Part shown: positions 31,994-40,737 of the stretch, piece by piece | How the letters are laid out: the number at the start of each line of letters is the position of its first letter | How positions within the stretch are numbered: position 1 is the stretch's first letter | Assembly: GCF_014647835.1 (NCBI RefSeq) | Contig: NZ_BMPY01000009.1 | Coordinates: 62,001-126,000, forward strand | DNA: 64,000 bases | Reading direction: 5' to 3' | Source of the DNA: Microbispora rosea subsp. aerata | GTDB lineage: Bacteria > Actinomycetota > Actinomycetes > Streptosporangiales > Streptosporangiaceae | The notes under the pieces: generated by a model | Databases searched by the model: none | What the model was told of the DNA's origin: nothing | What the model saw: the letters and a program-made list of their open reading frames with translations, nothing else | Made by a program: the position numbers and the translations under genes

Positions 31994-32330
31994 CTGGCTG
32001 CTGGAGGTCCGTCTGTTCACCGTGCGGCCCGGCACGCGCGAGGAGTGGCACAGGATCAGCCGTGAGGGCACGATCCCGCTGATGGGTCGATGCGGGATCA
32101 CGGTCGTCGCCCACGGTCCCTGCCTCAACGACGACAACGGCTATTACCTGATACGGGCGTTCCGCGACGAGCAGGAGCGGATCGAGCTGTCCCAGTCGTT
32201 CTACGCGACCGAGGAATTCGCCCGCGAGTACGAAAAGCCGCTGGCGGAGATGATGACGGGCTATCAGACGGCGGTTATCCCGGTGCCCCGGGAGGCGATC
32301 GAGGAGTTCGCCAAACGCATCACCGGGTGA
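31986..32330 (+). CDS. NIPSNAP-family protein
   Basis: 114-residue dimeric alpha-beta barrel protein: WLLEVRLFTVRPGTREEWHRIS at the start, then GITVVAHGPCLNDDNGYYLIRAF and a C-terminal helix. It fits the NIPSNAP/antibiotic-monooxygenase-like fold without a visible active site. The start overlaps the amidohydrolase stop by eight bases, so both are made together. Likely role is a small-molecule-binding partner, unknown. Confidence 0.8.
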   Translation: MSDWLLEVRLFTVRPGTREEWHRISREGTIPLMGRCGITVVAHGPCLNDDNGYYLIRAFRDEQERIELSQSFYATEEFAREYEKPLAEMMTGYQTAVIPVPREAIEEFAKRITG

Positions 32331-32340
32331 ACATATGAGA

Positions 32341-32382
32341 AAAGGCGGTTCCGGCCCGCGCGGGCCGGAACCGCCTTTTTTC
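32341..32382. terminator. Bidirectional intrinsic terminator
   Basis: An 18-base perfect stem (AAAGGCGGTTCCGGCCCG with its complement at 32361-32378), loop CG, followed by T-runs on the plus strand and by A-run on the other side, which gives T on the minus strand. It ends the amidohydrolase-NIPSNAP unit and also the long minus-strand cluster whose last gene stops at 32398. Confidence 0.93.
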
Positions 32383-32397
32383 TTTGCGGCAGCGGTG

Positions 32398-33759
32398 TCA
32401 GCGGTTCGAGCTTCGGCCGTAGGACGTCAGGAAGAGGGCCTCGGCGAAGGCCAGGTGCTCGATCTCGGCCGGGTCGACGCTCTCGTTCGGCGCGTGGATG
32501 CGGGACTCGGGATCCTCCACGCCGATCAGCATGATCTCCGCCTCGGGGTAGGTCTCGGCGAGGACGTTGCACAGCGGGATCGACGCGCCGCTGCCCTGGG
32601 CGATCGGCTCACGGCCGTACGCCTCCCGCAGCGCCGCGCTCAACGCCGTGCGCGCCGGGCCGCCGGCCGCGGACCGGAACGCCGACCCGGCGGCCTCCAG
32701 CTCGACGGTCACCTTCGCGCCCCAGGGGGCCGCGGCCTCCAGGTGCTCGGTGAGGGCCCGCAGGGCGGCGTCGGGCGTGATGCCCGGGGGGAAACGCAGG
32801 TTGAGCCGGGCGCGGGCGCTGGGCTGGATCGCGGCGGCCGAGCCGACGACGGGCGGCGCGTCGAGGCCGATGACGGTGATCGCGGGACGGGCCCACACCA
32901 TGTCGGCGGGCGAGCCGTCGCCGATGAGGCGCACGCCGTCGAGCACGCCGGCGTCCTTGCGAAACTGCTCGGCCGGGTAGTCCACCCCCGACCAGGTCTG
33001 GTCGCCGGGCAGGCCGCGAATCGTGGTGTTGCCCTTGTCGTCCCGGAGCGTGGCGAGCATGTGGATCAACGCGGCCAGCGCGTCCGGGGCGGCCCCGCCG
33101 AACGAGCCGGAGTGGACGGCGGCCTTCAAGGTGGAGACGGTGACGACGACGTTGACCCCGCCGCGCATGGTGTCGGTGAACGTCGGAACGCCCACCTCGA
33201 AGTTGCCGGTGTCGGCGATGACGACGGCGTCCGCGCGCAGCAGTTCGGCGTTCTCGGGCACGAACGCCTGCAGGCCGGCGCTGCCCTGCTCCTCCGAGCC
33301 CTCGGCGACCAGGGTGACCCCCACGGGCAGGTCGTGCCCCAGGGCCCGCAGGGCGCGCAGGGCGGTCAGGTGCATCACGATGTTGCCCTTGCAGTCGGCG
33401 GCGCCCCGCCCGTACCACCGGCCGTCCTTTTCCGTCAGCTCCCACACGGGCGTCTGCCAGGCGTCGTCGTCCAGCGGCGGCTGCACGTCGTAGTGGCAGT
33501 AGAGCAGGACGGTCGGCGCGCCGGGCGGCGCGGGGTGGCGTGCGATGACCGTCGTGCTGCCGTCCACGGTCTCGTGCAGCGCCACGTCGGTCAGGCCCGC
33601 CTCGCCGAAGGCGCCGGCCACCCAGTCGGCGGCCTTGCGGCACTCCTCGGGCGGGAACTGCCGGGCGTCGGCGACGGAACGGTAGGACACCAGTTCGGTC
33701 AGGTCGGCCTTGGCTCGCGGCATCAGCCGCGTCACAGCGGTACGCAGGTCGTCACTCAC
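32398..33759 (-). CDS. M20-family dipeptidase
   Basis: 453-residue zinc peptidase. Metal site strings: LLYCHYDVQPP (His, Asp near 91-93), YGRGAADCKGN (bridging Asp), AEGSEEQGSAGL (catalytic Glu and metal Glu), IADTGNFEVG (Asp) and the final HAPNESV. The central dimerisation lid has the usual RGGVNVVVTV. Members cleave dipeptides, carnosine or release N-acyl groups. It is the last gene of the long minus-strand cluster and overlaps the ATP-grasp stop by eight bases, so it may trim a peptide intermediate or activate a protected product. GTG/ATG start: ATG 33759. Confidence 0.87.
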   Translation of the reverse strand: MSDDLRTAVTRLMPRAKADLTELVSYRSVADARQFPPEECRKAADWVAGAFGEAGLTDVALHETVDGSTTVIARHPAPPGAPTVLLYCHYDVQPPLDDDAWQTPVWELTEKDGRWYGRGAADCKGNIVMHLTALRALRALGHDLPVGVTLVAEGSEEQGSAGLQAFVPENAELLRADAVVIADTGNFEVGVPTFTDTMRGGVNVVVTVSTLKAAVHSGSFGGAAPDALAALIHMLATLRDDKGNTTIRGLPGDQTWSGVDYPAEQFRKDAGVLDGVRLIGDGSPADMVWARPAITVIGLDAPPVVGSAAAIQPSARARLNLRFPPGITPDAALRALTEHLEAAAPWGAKVTVELEAAGSAFRSAAGGPARTALSAALREAYGREPIAQGSGASIPLCNVLAETYPEAEIMLIGVEDPESRIHAPNESVDPAEIEHLAFAEALFLTSYGRSSNR

Positions 33760-35041
33760 CGTGCTCCTCCTCGTTTTCGGTACGGCGTGCCGGTGGGACC
33801 GGCCGGGTGGCGGGGGTGATGCGCAGCGCGTCGCCGGCGGCGTCCAGGGCCGCGCGGCATTCCTCGACGGAGCCGCCGCCGGCGATGGCGAAGGCGACCC
33901 GGCCCCAGACGGTGCCCTTGGGCGGCGGGGACACGACGGCCCCCGGCGTCACGACCACCGTCGTCTGCTCGATCTGGGGCGGCAGCAGGGACTCGTCGAA
34001 GGCGGCCGAGGCGACGACGGTGTCGTCCTCGGCGACGTAGAAGAAGCGAATGCCGGTGACCCTGGTGCGGCCGGGCGCGATCTCGGGTGGGAGCCCGCAG
34101 GCGACGGCCGCGGCGGCCCGGCCGGGGTCGATCCCGGTCGCCAGCAAGCCGAGGTAGGGGATCATGTCTCCGCCGAGGCGGCCGTTGACCTCGATGACCT
34201 GCGGGCCGGTGGCGGTCAGCATGAACTCGCTGTGGGTCCATCCGTCCTGGAAGCCCAGCGCGGCGTGGGTGTCCTGCAGCGTCTGCAGCAGCTCGGGGTC
34301 GCCGAGCAGGGGGTCGGCGGCGTCGACGTAGTGGCCGATCTCCTCGGCGTACGGCGGGTAGCCGACGACCTTGCGGGCGACGTACAGCGGGGTCACCTTG
34401 CCGTCCTGGACCACCGAGTCGACGCTGATCTCCTCGCCGGTCACCCGCTGCTCGACGAGCACCGTCTCGTCGCCGGCGTAGACGACGGGGTCGGGGGCCT
34501 TGGTGTCGCGGGTGAAGGCGAATTTGTCACGCAGCTCGGCGGCGTCGCGCACCGTGACGACGCCGAGGCTGGCGCCCAGGCCGCGCGGCTTGAGCACGGC
34601 GGGATATCCGACCTGCTCGGCGGCGGCAAGCGCCTGCTCCAGTGTGCGTACCGGGATCGAGCGGGGCTGGGGCACTCCCGCCGCGTCCAGCGCGGCCCGG
34701 GTCTGCGCCTTGTCGCGCAGCCGCCAGACGACCGCCGGGTCTCCGTTGCGGAGCCCGAGCGCCTCGGCGACGTACGAGGCGGCGAGGATGCGCCCCTCGT
34801 CCCAGCAGAGCACGCCGCCGACGCCGTCCAGCTCGCGGGCGGCGCGTGCCATCGCGGGACCGTCGAGGGTGCTCGGCAGCACCGTCCAGCCGCTGAGATA
34901 GCGGCGCTCCCATGTCGGCTCGGCGGTGTGGAACAGGTGGATGCGGAAGCGTTCGCTGATCGAGCGGAACAGGTATTCGCGGTAGACCTGCATGCCGGTC
35001 GCGATGACCAGCAGCAGGGGTCGCTCCTTGGTGGTCGTCAT
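33752..35041 (-). CDS. ATP-grasp carboxylate-amine ligase (second in cluster)
   Basis: 429-residue ATP-grasp enzyme that would form an amide bond from a carboxylate, ATP and an amine. N-terminal substrate domain (LLLVIATGMQVYREYLFRSIS), central ATP lid YPAVLKPRGLGASLGVV near residue 151, VLVEQRVTGEEISVDS and the Mg2+ site EFMLTATGPQVIEVNGRLGGD. The C-terminal part (about 330-400) is a small beta-rich cap with ATP-grasp type relatives in L-amino acid ligases. Sequence is clearly different from the 414-residue ligase at 39480, so the two probably make different bonds. Overlaps the M20 gene and is 47 bases after the antiporter. Confidence 0.87.
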   Translation of the reverse strand: MTTTKERPLLLVIATGMQVYREYLFRSISERFRIHLFHTAEPTWERRYLSGWTVLPSTLDGPAMARAARELDGVGGVLCWDEGRILAASYVAEALGLRNGDPAVVWRLRDKAQTRAALDAAGVPQPRSIPVRTLEQALAAAEQVGYPAVLKPRGLGASLGVVTVRDAAELRDKFAFTRDTKAPDPVVYAGDETVLVEQRVTGEEISVDSVVQDGKVTPLYVARKVVGYPPYAEEIGHYVDAADPLLGDPELLQTLQDTHAALGFQDGWTHSEFMLTATGPQVIEVNGRLGGDMIPYLGLLATGIDPGRAAAAVACGLPPEIAPGRTRVTGIRFFYVAEDDTVVASAAFDESLLPPQIEQTTVVVTPGAVVSPPPKGTVWGRVAFAIAGGGSVEECRAALDAAGDALRITPATRPVPPARRTENEEEHGE

Positions 35042-35088
35042 GGGAGTGCCTCTTTCGTGAGAGGGAGTGTGCGGGAAGGGCGTTCGGG

Positions 35089-36384
35089 TCACTCTCCGAG
35101 CAGCACGCGTTCCCGGTGCCGCTCCTCGTCGGTGACCTGGATGCGCCGGCCGGCGTGGCGGAGGATCGGCGGGGCCATCATCGAGGTGACGATCGCGACG
35201 AGGACGACGATCGTGTACATCTCGACGGACAGCACGCCGAGGCGCAGGCCGATCATCGCGATGACGATGCCGATGACCCCACGTGCGTTGAGCCCGGCTC
35301 CCAGGGCGAGCGCCTCGCGGTGGCCGAGCCGTGCGGCGCGGGCCCCGAGGTAGGCTCCGGCGAACTTGCCGGCCACCGCGACCAGCAGCACCACCAGCGC
35401 CGTCAGCGCGACGACCGGGCGGGCGAGCGCGGTGAGGTCCATGCGCAGGCCCACCGTGGCGAAGAAGACCGGGGCCAGCACGGCCATGACGAACGAGCGC
35501 AGCGGCGCGAGCAGTCGCGCCGTGCCGGGCCGGCCGGCGGTGATCGCGATGCCGCCGAGGAAGGCGCCCAGGACCGCTTCGAGGCCGAGGGCCTGGGTGG
35601 CCGCCGAGAACAGCAGGATCACCACCACGGCCGTCGCCACGCTGACCCCGGGTTGGGCGGAGCGGGCGGCGAGGGAGATGCCGGCGCCGGCGAGCGGGCG
35701 CCCGACGACGGCGGTGAACACGACCACCCCGGCCAGGACGGCCACCTCGGTCGCGATCCTGCCGGCGCTCACCCCGGTGGTGGCCATCGCGGAGACCACC
35801 GACAGCAGCAGCCATCCGGCCGCGTCGTCGATCACGGCCGAGCTGACGATCCGCTGGCCGATGTCGCGGTGGAGCAGCCCCATCTCCAGCAGCGTCTTGG
35901 CGATGACGGGGAGGGCGGTCACGCACATGGCGACCCCGAGGAACCAGGCGAACACCGTGCGGTCGGCGCCCTGCCCGGCCAGGGTGGCGGGCAGGGCGAA
36001 TCCGGTCGCGACGCCGGTGGCCAGGGAGAGAAGCAGGCCGCCGGCGCTGACGCTCACCGCGGTCGTTCCCCGGCGGCGGATCTGCCCCAGGTCGACGCTC
36101 ATCCCCGTGATCCCGACCAGGAGCAGCACGCCGAGCTGTCCGACGGCGTCGAGCATGTGCTGCTGGTCGGGCCGGGGGACGAACAGCCAGGCCGCGTCCT
36201 CGGGCACCAGGTGACCGGCCAGCGAGGGCCCGAAGATCACGCCGGCGCACAGCTCGCCGACCACCGCGGAGGTTCCCAGCCGCTGCGCCAGCCGGCCCAG
36301 CATGAGGGCCGCGCCCAGGAGCAGCCCGATGTGGACGAGGAAGGCGAAGAGCTGGTGGGCGGGAAGAGGAGGGACGAGCGCCAT
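35089..36384 (-). CDS. Cation:proton antiporter in cluster
   Basis: 431-residue CPA2-type exchanger with about 12-13 helices; SSAVIDDAAGWLLLSVV carries the double Asp of the transport site, and LGAFLGGIAITAG, PVFFATVGLRMDL and LNARGVIGIVIAMIGLRLGV are typical. Such proteins occur within antibiotic clusters as exporters or as pH/ion support, so self-resistance or product export is possible, though inferred. Encoded between the binding-protein gene (31-base gap) and the second ATP-grasp gene. Confidence 0.87.
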   Translation of the reverse strand: MALVPPLPAHQLFAFLVHIGLLLGAALMLGRLAQRLGTSAVVGELCAGVIFGPSLAGHLVPEDAAWLFVPRPDQQHMLDAVGQLGVLLLVGITGMSVDLGQIRRRGTTAVSVSAGGLLLSLATGVATGFALPATLAGQGADRTVFAWFLGVAMCVTALPVIAKTLLEMGLLHRDIGQRIVSSAVIDDAAGWLLLSVVSAMATTGVSAGRIATEVAVLAGVVVFTAVVGRPLAGAGISLAARSAQPGVSVATAVVVILLFSAATQALGLEAVLGAFLGGIAITAGRPGTARLLAPLRSFVMAVLAPVFFATVGLRMDLTALARPVVALTALVVLLVAVAGKFAGAYLGARAARLGHREALALGAGLNARGVIGIVIAMIGLRLGVLSVEMYTIVVLVAIVTSMMAPPILRHAGRRIQVTDEERHRERVLLGE

Positions 36385-36415
36385 GAGCGAGTCCTCACTG
36401 GGGGAGGGGGGAAGG

Positions 36416-38212
36416 TCAGTCCTCGAAGTAGTGCCAGTTCTCCGGGTTGATCATCCCGAAGGGGTTGACGGGCTCGAATCCGCCGAGCTCGCGGGACACC
36501 TCGAACAGGCGGATCGGGAAGTTGGGGGTGAAGATCACCGGGACCTGCTCGGCGATGTAGTCCTGGTATTCGTACAGCGCTTCGAGGTCCTCGGTGGTGA
36601 CGGTTTTCTCGATCAGTTCGTCGGCCCGGGGGTCGGTGTAGAAGCCGAAGTTGCCGCCGGCCTTGGTTTTGAACAGGATCTCCCCGGTGGGGTAGTGGTA
36701 GGCCCAGCCGCCGTTCCAGCAGCACATCTCCCATAGGCAGGGCTGGCCGGGGCCGGGCTCGCAGGGCGCGTCCTCGGCGACCAGGATCGAGCCGTACACC
36801 TCCTCCAGCCGCAGCTCGATGCCGGCCTTGGCGGCGTCCTCGCGGTAGCGGCGCATCAGCTCGGTCAGCGCCGGGCGGCCCTCGACGTAGCGCAGCTTGA
36901 AGCTGAGCCGGGTGCCGGCCGGGATGCCCTCGCCGGCCTTGTCGGGGTCGACGCAGACGGCGGGGGTCTGGCTGGTGTCCCACCCGTGGGCCTCCAGCAG
37001 TTCGCGGGCGTGGTCCACGTCGAAGGGCAGCGGCCAGGCGCCCTCGCGCTGGCGGGGCGAGACCAGGTCGGAGGCGGGGATCATCGGCACGGGGCCGTTC
37101 TGCCGGTAGGCGTACCCCTGGTAGATCTCCTTGACGGCGGTGTCCTGGTCGAGCGTGCACTGCAGGGCCTGCCGGAAGTAGGTCTGTTTGAAGATCTTCC
37201 CGGCGACGGTCGGGTTGTTGTAGTTCAGGCAGAAGTAGCGGATGCAGAAGGCCACCTGCGGGACGAGGCGGTAGGCGTGGTCGAGCGGGTTGCCGCCGCC
37301 CTTGGTGGGGTCGTCGGTCGGTTCGGTGGCGAAGCTGAGGGGCAGGTAGCCGACCTGGATGCGGTCGCCGGCCTTGAGCATCTCGTACTGCTGCTCGTCG
37401 GAGAAGGTCGGCACCTGGCGGAACTCGTCGAGGTAGGGCTTGTTCGGGCCGGAGTAGTGCTCGTTGGGCACGAACGTCACCACGCCGTCGCGGGTGTAGC
37501 TCTTCAGCCTCCAGGGCCCGTCCACCACGCTCCAGATGGGGCTGTCGGCCCAGCGGGTGCGGTGCTCGTTGTCCTCGGCGAGGATGTCGCCCTGGGCGGC
37601 CATCAGGAAGTTGTAGACCGCCTCGACGTCGTTGAGGTCGCCGGAGGCGTTGGCGGGGCCGTTCTCGGTCCGGTCCCACGCCTTGGGCAGCGGGGTGATG
37701 GTGCTGAGCTGGTTCATCAGCACCCACTTCTTGGAGTACTGCCGGTCGAAGGTGAAGTAGACGACGTCGTCGGCGAGCTTGCCGTACGAGGTGAGGTTGT
37801 CCGGGAAGTACCCGGGGACGTACTCGCCGTACCGGTGGCCCTTCACCTTCATCAGGTTCACCCAGAACAGCACGTTGTCGGCGCACAGCGTCTCGCCGTT
37901 GGACCACTTCCACGGTTTGACGCGGATGGTGACGGTGCGGCCGTCCTCGCTCCACTGCGGTGGCTCGCCGATGCTCTGGTCGTAGTCGACGTCGGGGGTG
38001 CCCCGGCTGCCGAAGTAGTACAGCGGCCGGTACATCAGCATCTGGAACTCGTAGATGTTGCGGGTGCCCATCCGCTCCGCGGGCGTGAAGGGGAAGATCA
38101 CAGCCGGGGGGAATCCGGGGGCGCAGGCCCAGGTGACGACGCCGCCCTTCTTCGGCCTGCGGGAGCCGGTCTGGGCGTTGCGGCCGGTCTGGGCCAGCGA
38201 CTGTGCGGTCAT
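36416..38212 (-). CDS. Oligopeptide-type ABC substrate-binding protein lacking a signal peptide
   Basis: 598-residue SBP_bac_5 (DppA/OppA-like) protein: KKGGVVTWACAPGFPPAVIFPF at the normal mature N terminus, WSEDGRTVTIRVKPWKWSNGET near residue 108, and DGPWRLKSYTRDGVVTFVPNEHY. The region before it (MTAQSLAQTGRNAQTGSRRPKK) has no hydrophobic core and no lipobox Cys, so I see no Sec, Tat or lipoprotein signal. No permease or ATPase genes are in the cluster. ATG 38212 follows GGGAGTAACG and is two bases past the stop of the gene upstream. It may act inside the cell, as a peptide chaperone or carrier, or the annotated start could be wrong. Confidence 0.85.
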   Translation of the reverse strand: MTAQSLAQTGRNAQTGSRRPKKGGVVTWACAPGFPPAVIFPFTPAERMGTRNIYEFQMLMYRPLYYFGSRGTPDVDYDQSIGEPPQWSEDGRTVTIRVKPWKWSNGETLCADNVLFWVNLMKVKGHRYGEYVPGYFPDNLTSYGKLADDVVYFTFDRQYSKKWVLMNQLSTITPLPKAWDRTENGPANASGDLNDVEAVYNFLMAAQGDILAEDNEHRTRWADSPIWSVVDGPWRLKSYTRDGVVTFVPNEHYSGPNKPYLDEFRQVPTFSDEQQYEMLKAGDRIQVGYLPLSFATEPTDDPTKGGGNPLDHAYRLVPQVAFCIRYFCLNYNNPTVAGKIFKQTYFRQALQCTLDQDTAVKEIYQGYAYRQNGPVPMIPASDLVSPRQREGAWPLPFDVDHARELLEAHGWDTSQTPAVCVDPDKAGEGIPAGTRLSFKLRYVEGRPALTELMRRYREDAAKAGIELRLEEVYGSILVAEDAPCEPGPGQPCLWEMCCWNGGWAYHYPTGEILFKTKAGGNFGFYTDPRADELIEKTVTTEDLEALYEYQDYIAEQVPVIFTPNFPIRLFEVSRELGGFEPVNPFGMINPENWHYFED

Positions 38213-38214
38213 CG

Positions 38215-38553
38215 TTACTCCCTGGTGTCGCGGATCTCGTTGATGCGTGAGCGGCCGGTGGCCGCGTGCGGGCCGAAGCGCTCCCACTCCTCGTGCAGGT
38301 CGACGCCGCCGTCCTCACGGATCTCGGGCGTGCTGCGGCAGCGGCCGGAGATGATCGCGCCGTCGTCCATGACCATGGAGTAGGCGAATTCGAGGGTGTC
38401 GTCGGGCGCGCGGGTGCCGGTGAGGGCGCCCCGGCGGACCCTGCCGCCGGAGAACTCTCCCCACACCAGGTCGCCTTCCTGGTGGTAGACGGCCACGCGG
38501 TCGTGCGCGTCGGCCTCGGCCGGGCGGAACCGCCGTCCGTCGTAGTTGATCAC
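38215..38553 (-). CDS. Small protein of the N-acetylglutamate-synthase-like group
   Basis: 112-residue protein starting INYDGRRFRPAEADAHDRVAVYHQEGDLVWGEFSGGRVRRG, then MVMDDGAIISGRCRSTPEI and HEEWERFG. It matches the short proteins often labelled n-acetylglutamate synthase in databases, but it has no acetyl-CoA motif (no Q/RxxGxG/A), so that label is doubtful; a small beta-barrel binding protein is more likely. GTG 38553 overlaps the DDAH-like stop (GTGA), so it is coupled to that gene. Role in the cluster unknown. Confidence 0.75.
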   Translation of the reverse strand: MINYDGRRFRPAEADAHDRVAVYHQEGDLVWGEFSGGRVRRGALTGTRAPDDTLEFAYSMVMDDGAIISGRCRSTPEIREDGGVDLHEEWERFGPHAATGRSRINEIRDTRE

Positions 38554-39368
38554 TGTGTCTCCCGGATTTCGAGCGTGCAGCACTTGGCGCTGCCGCCGGA
38601 CTTCATCAGTTCGGACAGCTCCACGCCGATGGGGACGAAGCCGCGGTCCCACAGCGCGTCGATGAGATGGACGGCCTGTTCGGGCAGCAGGACGTGCCGG
38701 CCGTCGGAGACGGCGTTGAGCCCGAACACCTCGGCGTCGGCGTCGGTCGCCACGATCGCGTCGGGGTACAGCTCGCGCAGCGTGGCCTGGCTTTCCGGGC
38801 TGAACGCCGCGGGGTAGTACATGATCTCCTCGTGGTCGAGGACGGCCAGCGCGGTGTCGAGGTGGTAGAAGCGCGGGTCCACCAGCGTCAGGCTGACGAC
38901 GGGCAGGCCGAAGACCCGCTCGGCCTCGGCGTGGGCCCGGGGGTCGGTGCGGAACCCGGAGCCGGCCAGGATGCGCTCGCCGGTGACGAGGTAGTCCCCC
39001 TCTCCCTCGTTGACGTGCTCCGCGTCGTGCACGGGGTAGCCGCGCCGGCGGAACCACTCGGCGTACGCGGGGGCCTCGGCGGCCCGTTCGGGGTGGCGGA
39101 AGCGGGCGGCGAGCACGCGGCCGTTCACCACCGTCGCGCCGTTGGCGGCGAAGACCATGTCGGGCAGGCCGGGGATGGGGTCGATCAGCTCGACCTGGTG
39201 GCCGAGCCCCTGGTAGAGGCTGCGCAGCCGTTCCCACTGCGCGAGGGCCAACGCGGTGTCGGTGGGTTTGCCCGGCTCCATCCACGCGTTGATGGAGTAG
39301 ACGACGTCGAAGTAAACCGGCGGGCACATCAGGTATCGCCGGGGAGTGGCGGTTCGGGTCGGGCGCAT
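38550..39368 (-). CDS. Dimethylarginine dimethylaminohydrolase-like amidinohydrolase
   Basis: 272-residue pentein-fold enzyme. The family start MCPPVYFDVVYSINAWM, N-terminal DMVFAANGATVV, EGEGDYL, FYHLDTALAVL (catalytic His with the Asp) and C-terminal KSGGSAKCCTLEI, with the nucleophilic Cys, are all present. It should cleave a guanidine or amidine (methylarginine, hydroxyarginine or similar) to citrulline or urea compound. DcsB of cycloserine synthesis uses the same fold on N-hydroxyarginine, but no DcsA-like enzyme is here. AGGAGA precedes ATG 39368. Confidence 0.9.
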   Translation of the reverse strand: MRPTRTATPRRYLMCPPVYFDVVYSINAWMEPGKPTDTALALAQWERLRSLYQGLGHQVELIDPIPGLPDMVFAANGATVVNGRVLAARFRHPERAAEAPAYAEWFRRRGYPVHDAEHVNEGEGDYLVTGERILAGSGFRTDPRAHAEAERVFGLPVVSLTLVDPRFYHLDTALAVLDHEEIMYYPAAFSPESQATLRELYPDAIVATDADAEVFGLNAVSDGRHVLLPEQAVHLIDALWDRGFVPIGVELSELMKSGGSAKCCTLEIRETQ

Positions 39369-39479
39369 CCAGTTCTCCTGTGGGGAACGGGTCGGGGGGC
39401 GACGGCCGCCTTGTGGGCAGGCCGGGATGCCGGCGCCGCCGCCGAGTGAGGTGGACGGCGCCGGTGGGGAACGGGACGG

Positions 39480-40724
39480 TCAGTCCCGGAAGGTGACCTT
39501 GATCTTGGAGGCGAAGTCGTTCATGAGCTGGAACGCGTCCTCCATGGACGATCCCGTGGTGCCGAGGAAGCCCAGGATCGTGTTGCCGTTGGGAGGCCGG
39601 CGGATCAGGTCGCCGGGCCGTGCGGTGATCTTCAGCAGGAACACGCGGTCGGAGTCGCGCACCTCGTCGGGCACCTCGACGTGGTCGACGACGCCCTCGT
39701 CGCAGATCAGGCACATCGCGGTGATGTGGGTGCCGGTGGGCTTGAAGTGCCGCACGTCGGGGCGCCGGCCCAGCCCGATGTCGACCACGGCCTTGATGGG
39801 GTCGTGGCCCGCGGTGATCCGCGCGATCATGTCCAGGCCGCCGCCGCCCACGCGTGAGGCGATCTCCAGCAGGTGCGGCTCGCCGTGGTGGAAGCGGACC
39901 TCGGCGTGCATCACGCTGCGCCGCAGGCCCATCGCGTGGGCCCCGGCCTTGACCGCCGCGTGCACCTTGGCGATGTCCGCCTCGCTGAGCGAGGTGGGCG
40001 CGTGGTGGACGTCGTCGTCGAAGGTGCTTCCCTCTTCGGTGATGCGGTCGACGATCGAGCCGAGATAGACCTCGTCGTCCCAGGCCACGGCTTCCATGAG
40101 GTATTCGCGGCCGTCGAGGAACGACTCGACCAGCAGGCCGTTGGGGCCGAGGTCGACGCCGTCGGGTTCGGAGTTCACCCAGAACAGGTTCTCCAGGCCC
40201 TTGACGGCCTGCGGGTAGCGGTCGGCCATCTCCTCGGGGGAGTCCACCCGGAACACCAGGTGGCTGCCGGCGCCGAGCGTGGGCTTGACGATGACCGGGT
40301 AGCCGAAGTCGTCGGCCGCCCGCAGCGCGTCGTCGAGGCTCTCCACCAGGCGGTAGGAGGGGATGGGCGCGCCCGCCCGTTCGTAGGCCTTGCGCATCAG
40401 GTACTTGTTGCGGCTGGTCACCGCCGCCTCGACGCCGATGCCGGGCAGGCCGAGCGCCTCGGCGACGGCCGCGACGGTGATCACGGAGGACTCGGAGAAG
40501 GTGATGACCCCGTCGAAGTCGTGCTCGGCGTGCCAGTCCCGTGCCTGCGCCACGATTTCGTCGATCTTCTTCGAGCCCACCAGGCGGTAGTGGTCGGCGG
40601 GCCAGAAGTCCTCGGTGCCCTCGCCGTTGAGGACGTAGAGGTCCACGCCGAGGTCCTGCACCTGCTTGTATCGGGAGATGTAGTAGTTCAGGTACTGGCA
40701 TGTCTCGATGGCCAGCAGTTTCAT
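39480..40724 (-). CDS. ATP-grasp L-amino acid ligase-like enzyme (first in cluster)
   Basis: 414-residue ATP-grasp ligase. MKLLAIETCQYLNYYISRYKQ opens the N domain; YPVIVKPTLGAGSHLVF is the ATP-binding loop near residue 143; LLVESFLDGREYLMEAVAW and MHAEVRFHHGEPHLLEIASRVGGGG give the metal-binding glutamates. It resembles BacD-like dipeptide ligases and carboxylate-amine ligases, so it probably joins the hydrazine building block to an amino acid. A perfect AAGGAGG is upstream of ATG 40724. It is 13 bases after the MetRS-like gene. Confidence 0.87.
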   Translation of the reverse strand: MKLLAIETCQYLNYYISRYKQVQDLGVDLYVLNGEGTEDFWPADHYRLVGSKKIDEIVAQARDWHAEHDFDGVITFSESSVITVAAVAEALGLPGIGVEAAVTSRNKYLMRKAYERAGAPIPSYRLVESLDDALRAADDFGYPVIVKPTLGAGSHLVFRVDSPEEMADRYPQAVKGLENLFWVNSEPDGVDLGPNGLLVESFLDGREYLMEAVAWDDEVYLGSIVDRITEEGSTFDDDVHHAPTSLSEADIAKVHAAVKAGAHAMGLRRSVMHAEVRFHHGEPHLLEIASRVGGGGLDMIARITAGHDPIKAVVDIGLGRRPDVRHFKPTGTHITAMCLICDEGVVDHVEVPDEVRDSDRVFLLKITARPGDLIRRPPNGNTILGFLGTTGSSMEDAFQLMNDFASKIKVTFRD

Positions 40725-40737
40725 GGCGGTCCTCCTT

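Noticed and set aside
33752-36250. Apparent 832-residue fusion upstream of the ATP-grasp gene
   Set aside because: The first 400 residues are an Arg/Pro-rich shadow of the antiporter gene; the real ligase starts at the ATG 35041.
38215-38553. N-acetylglutamate synthase as the function of the 112-residue protein
   Set aside because: No acetyl-CoA binding motif; I keep the family label only as resemblance.
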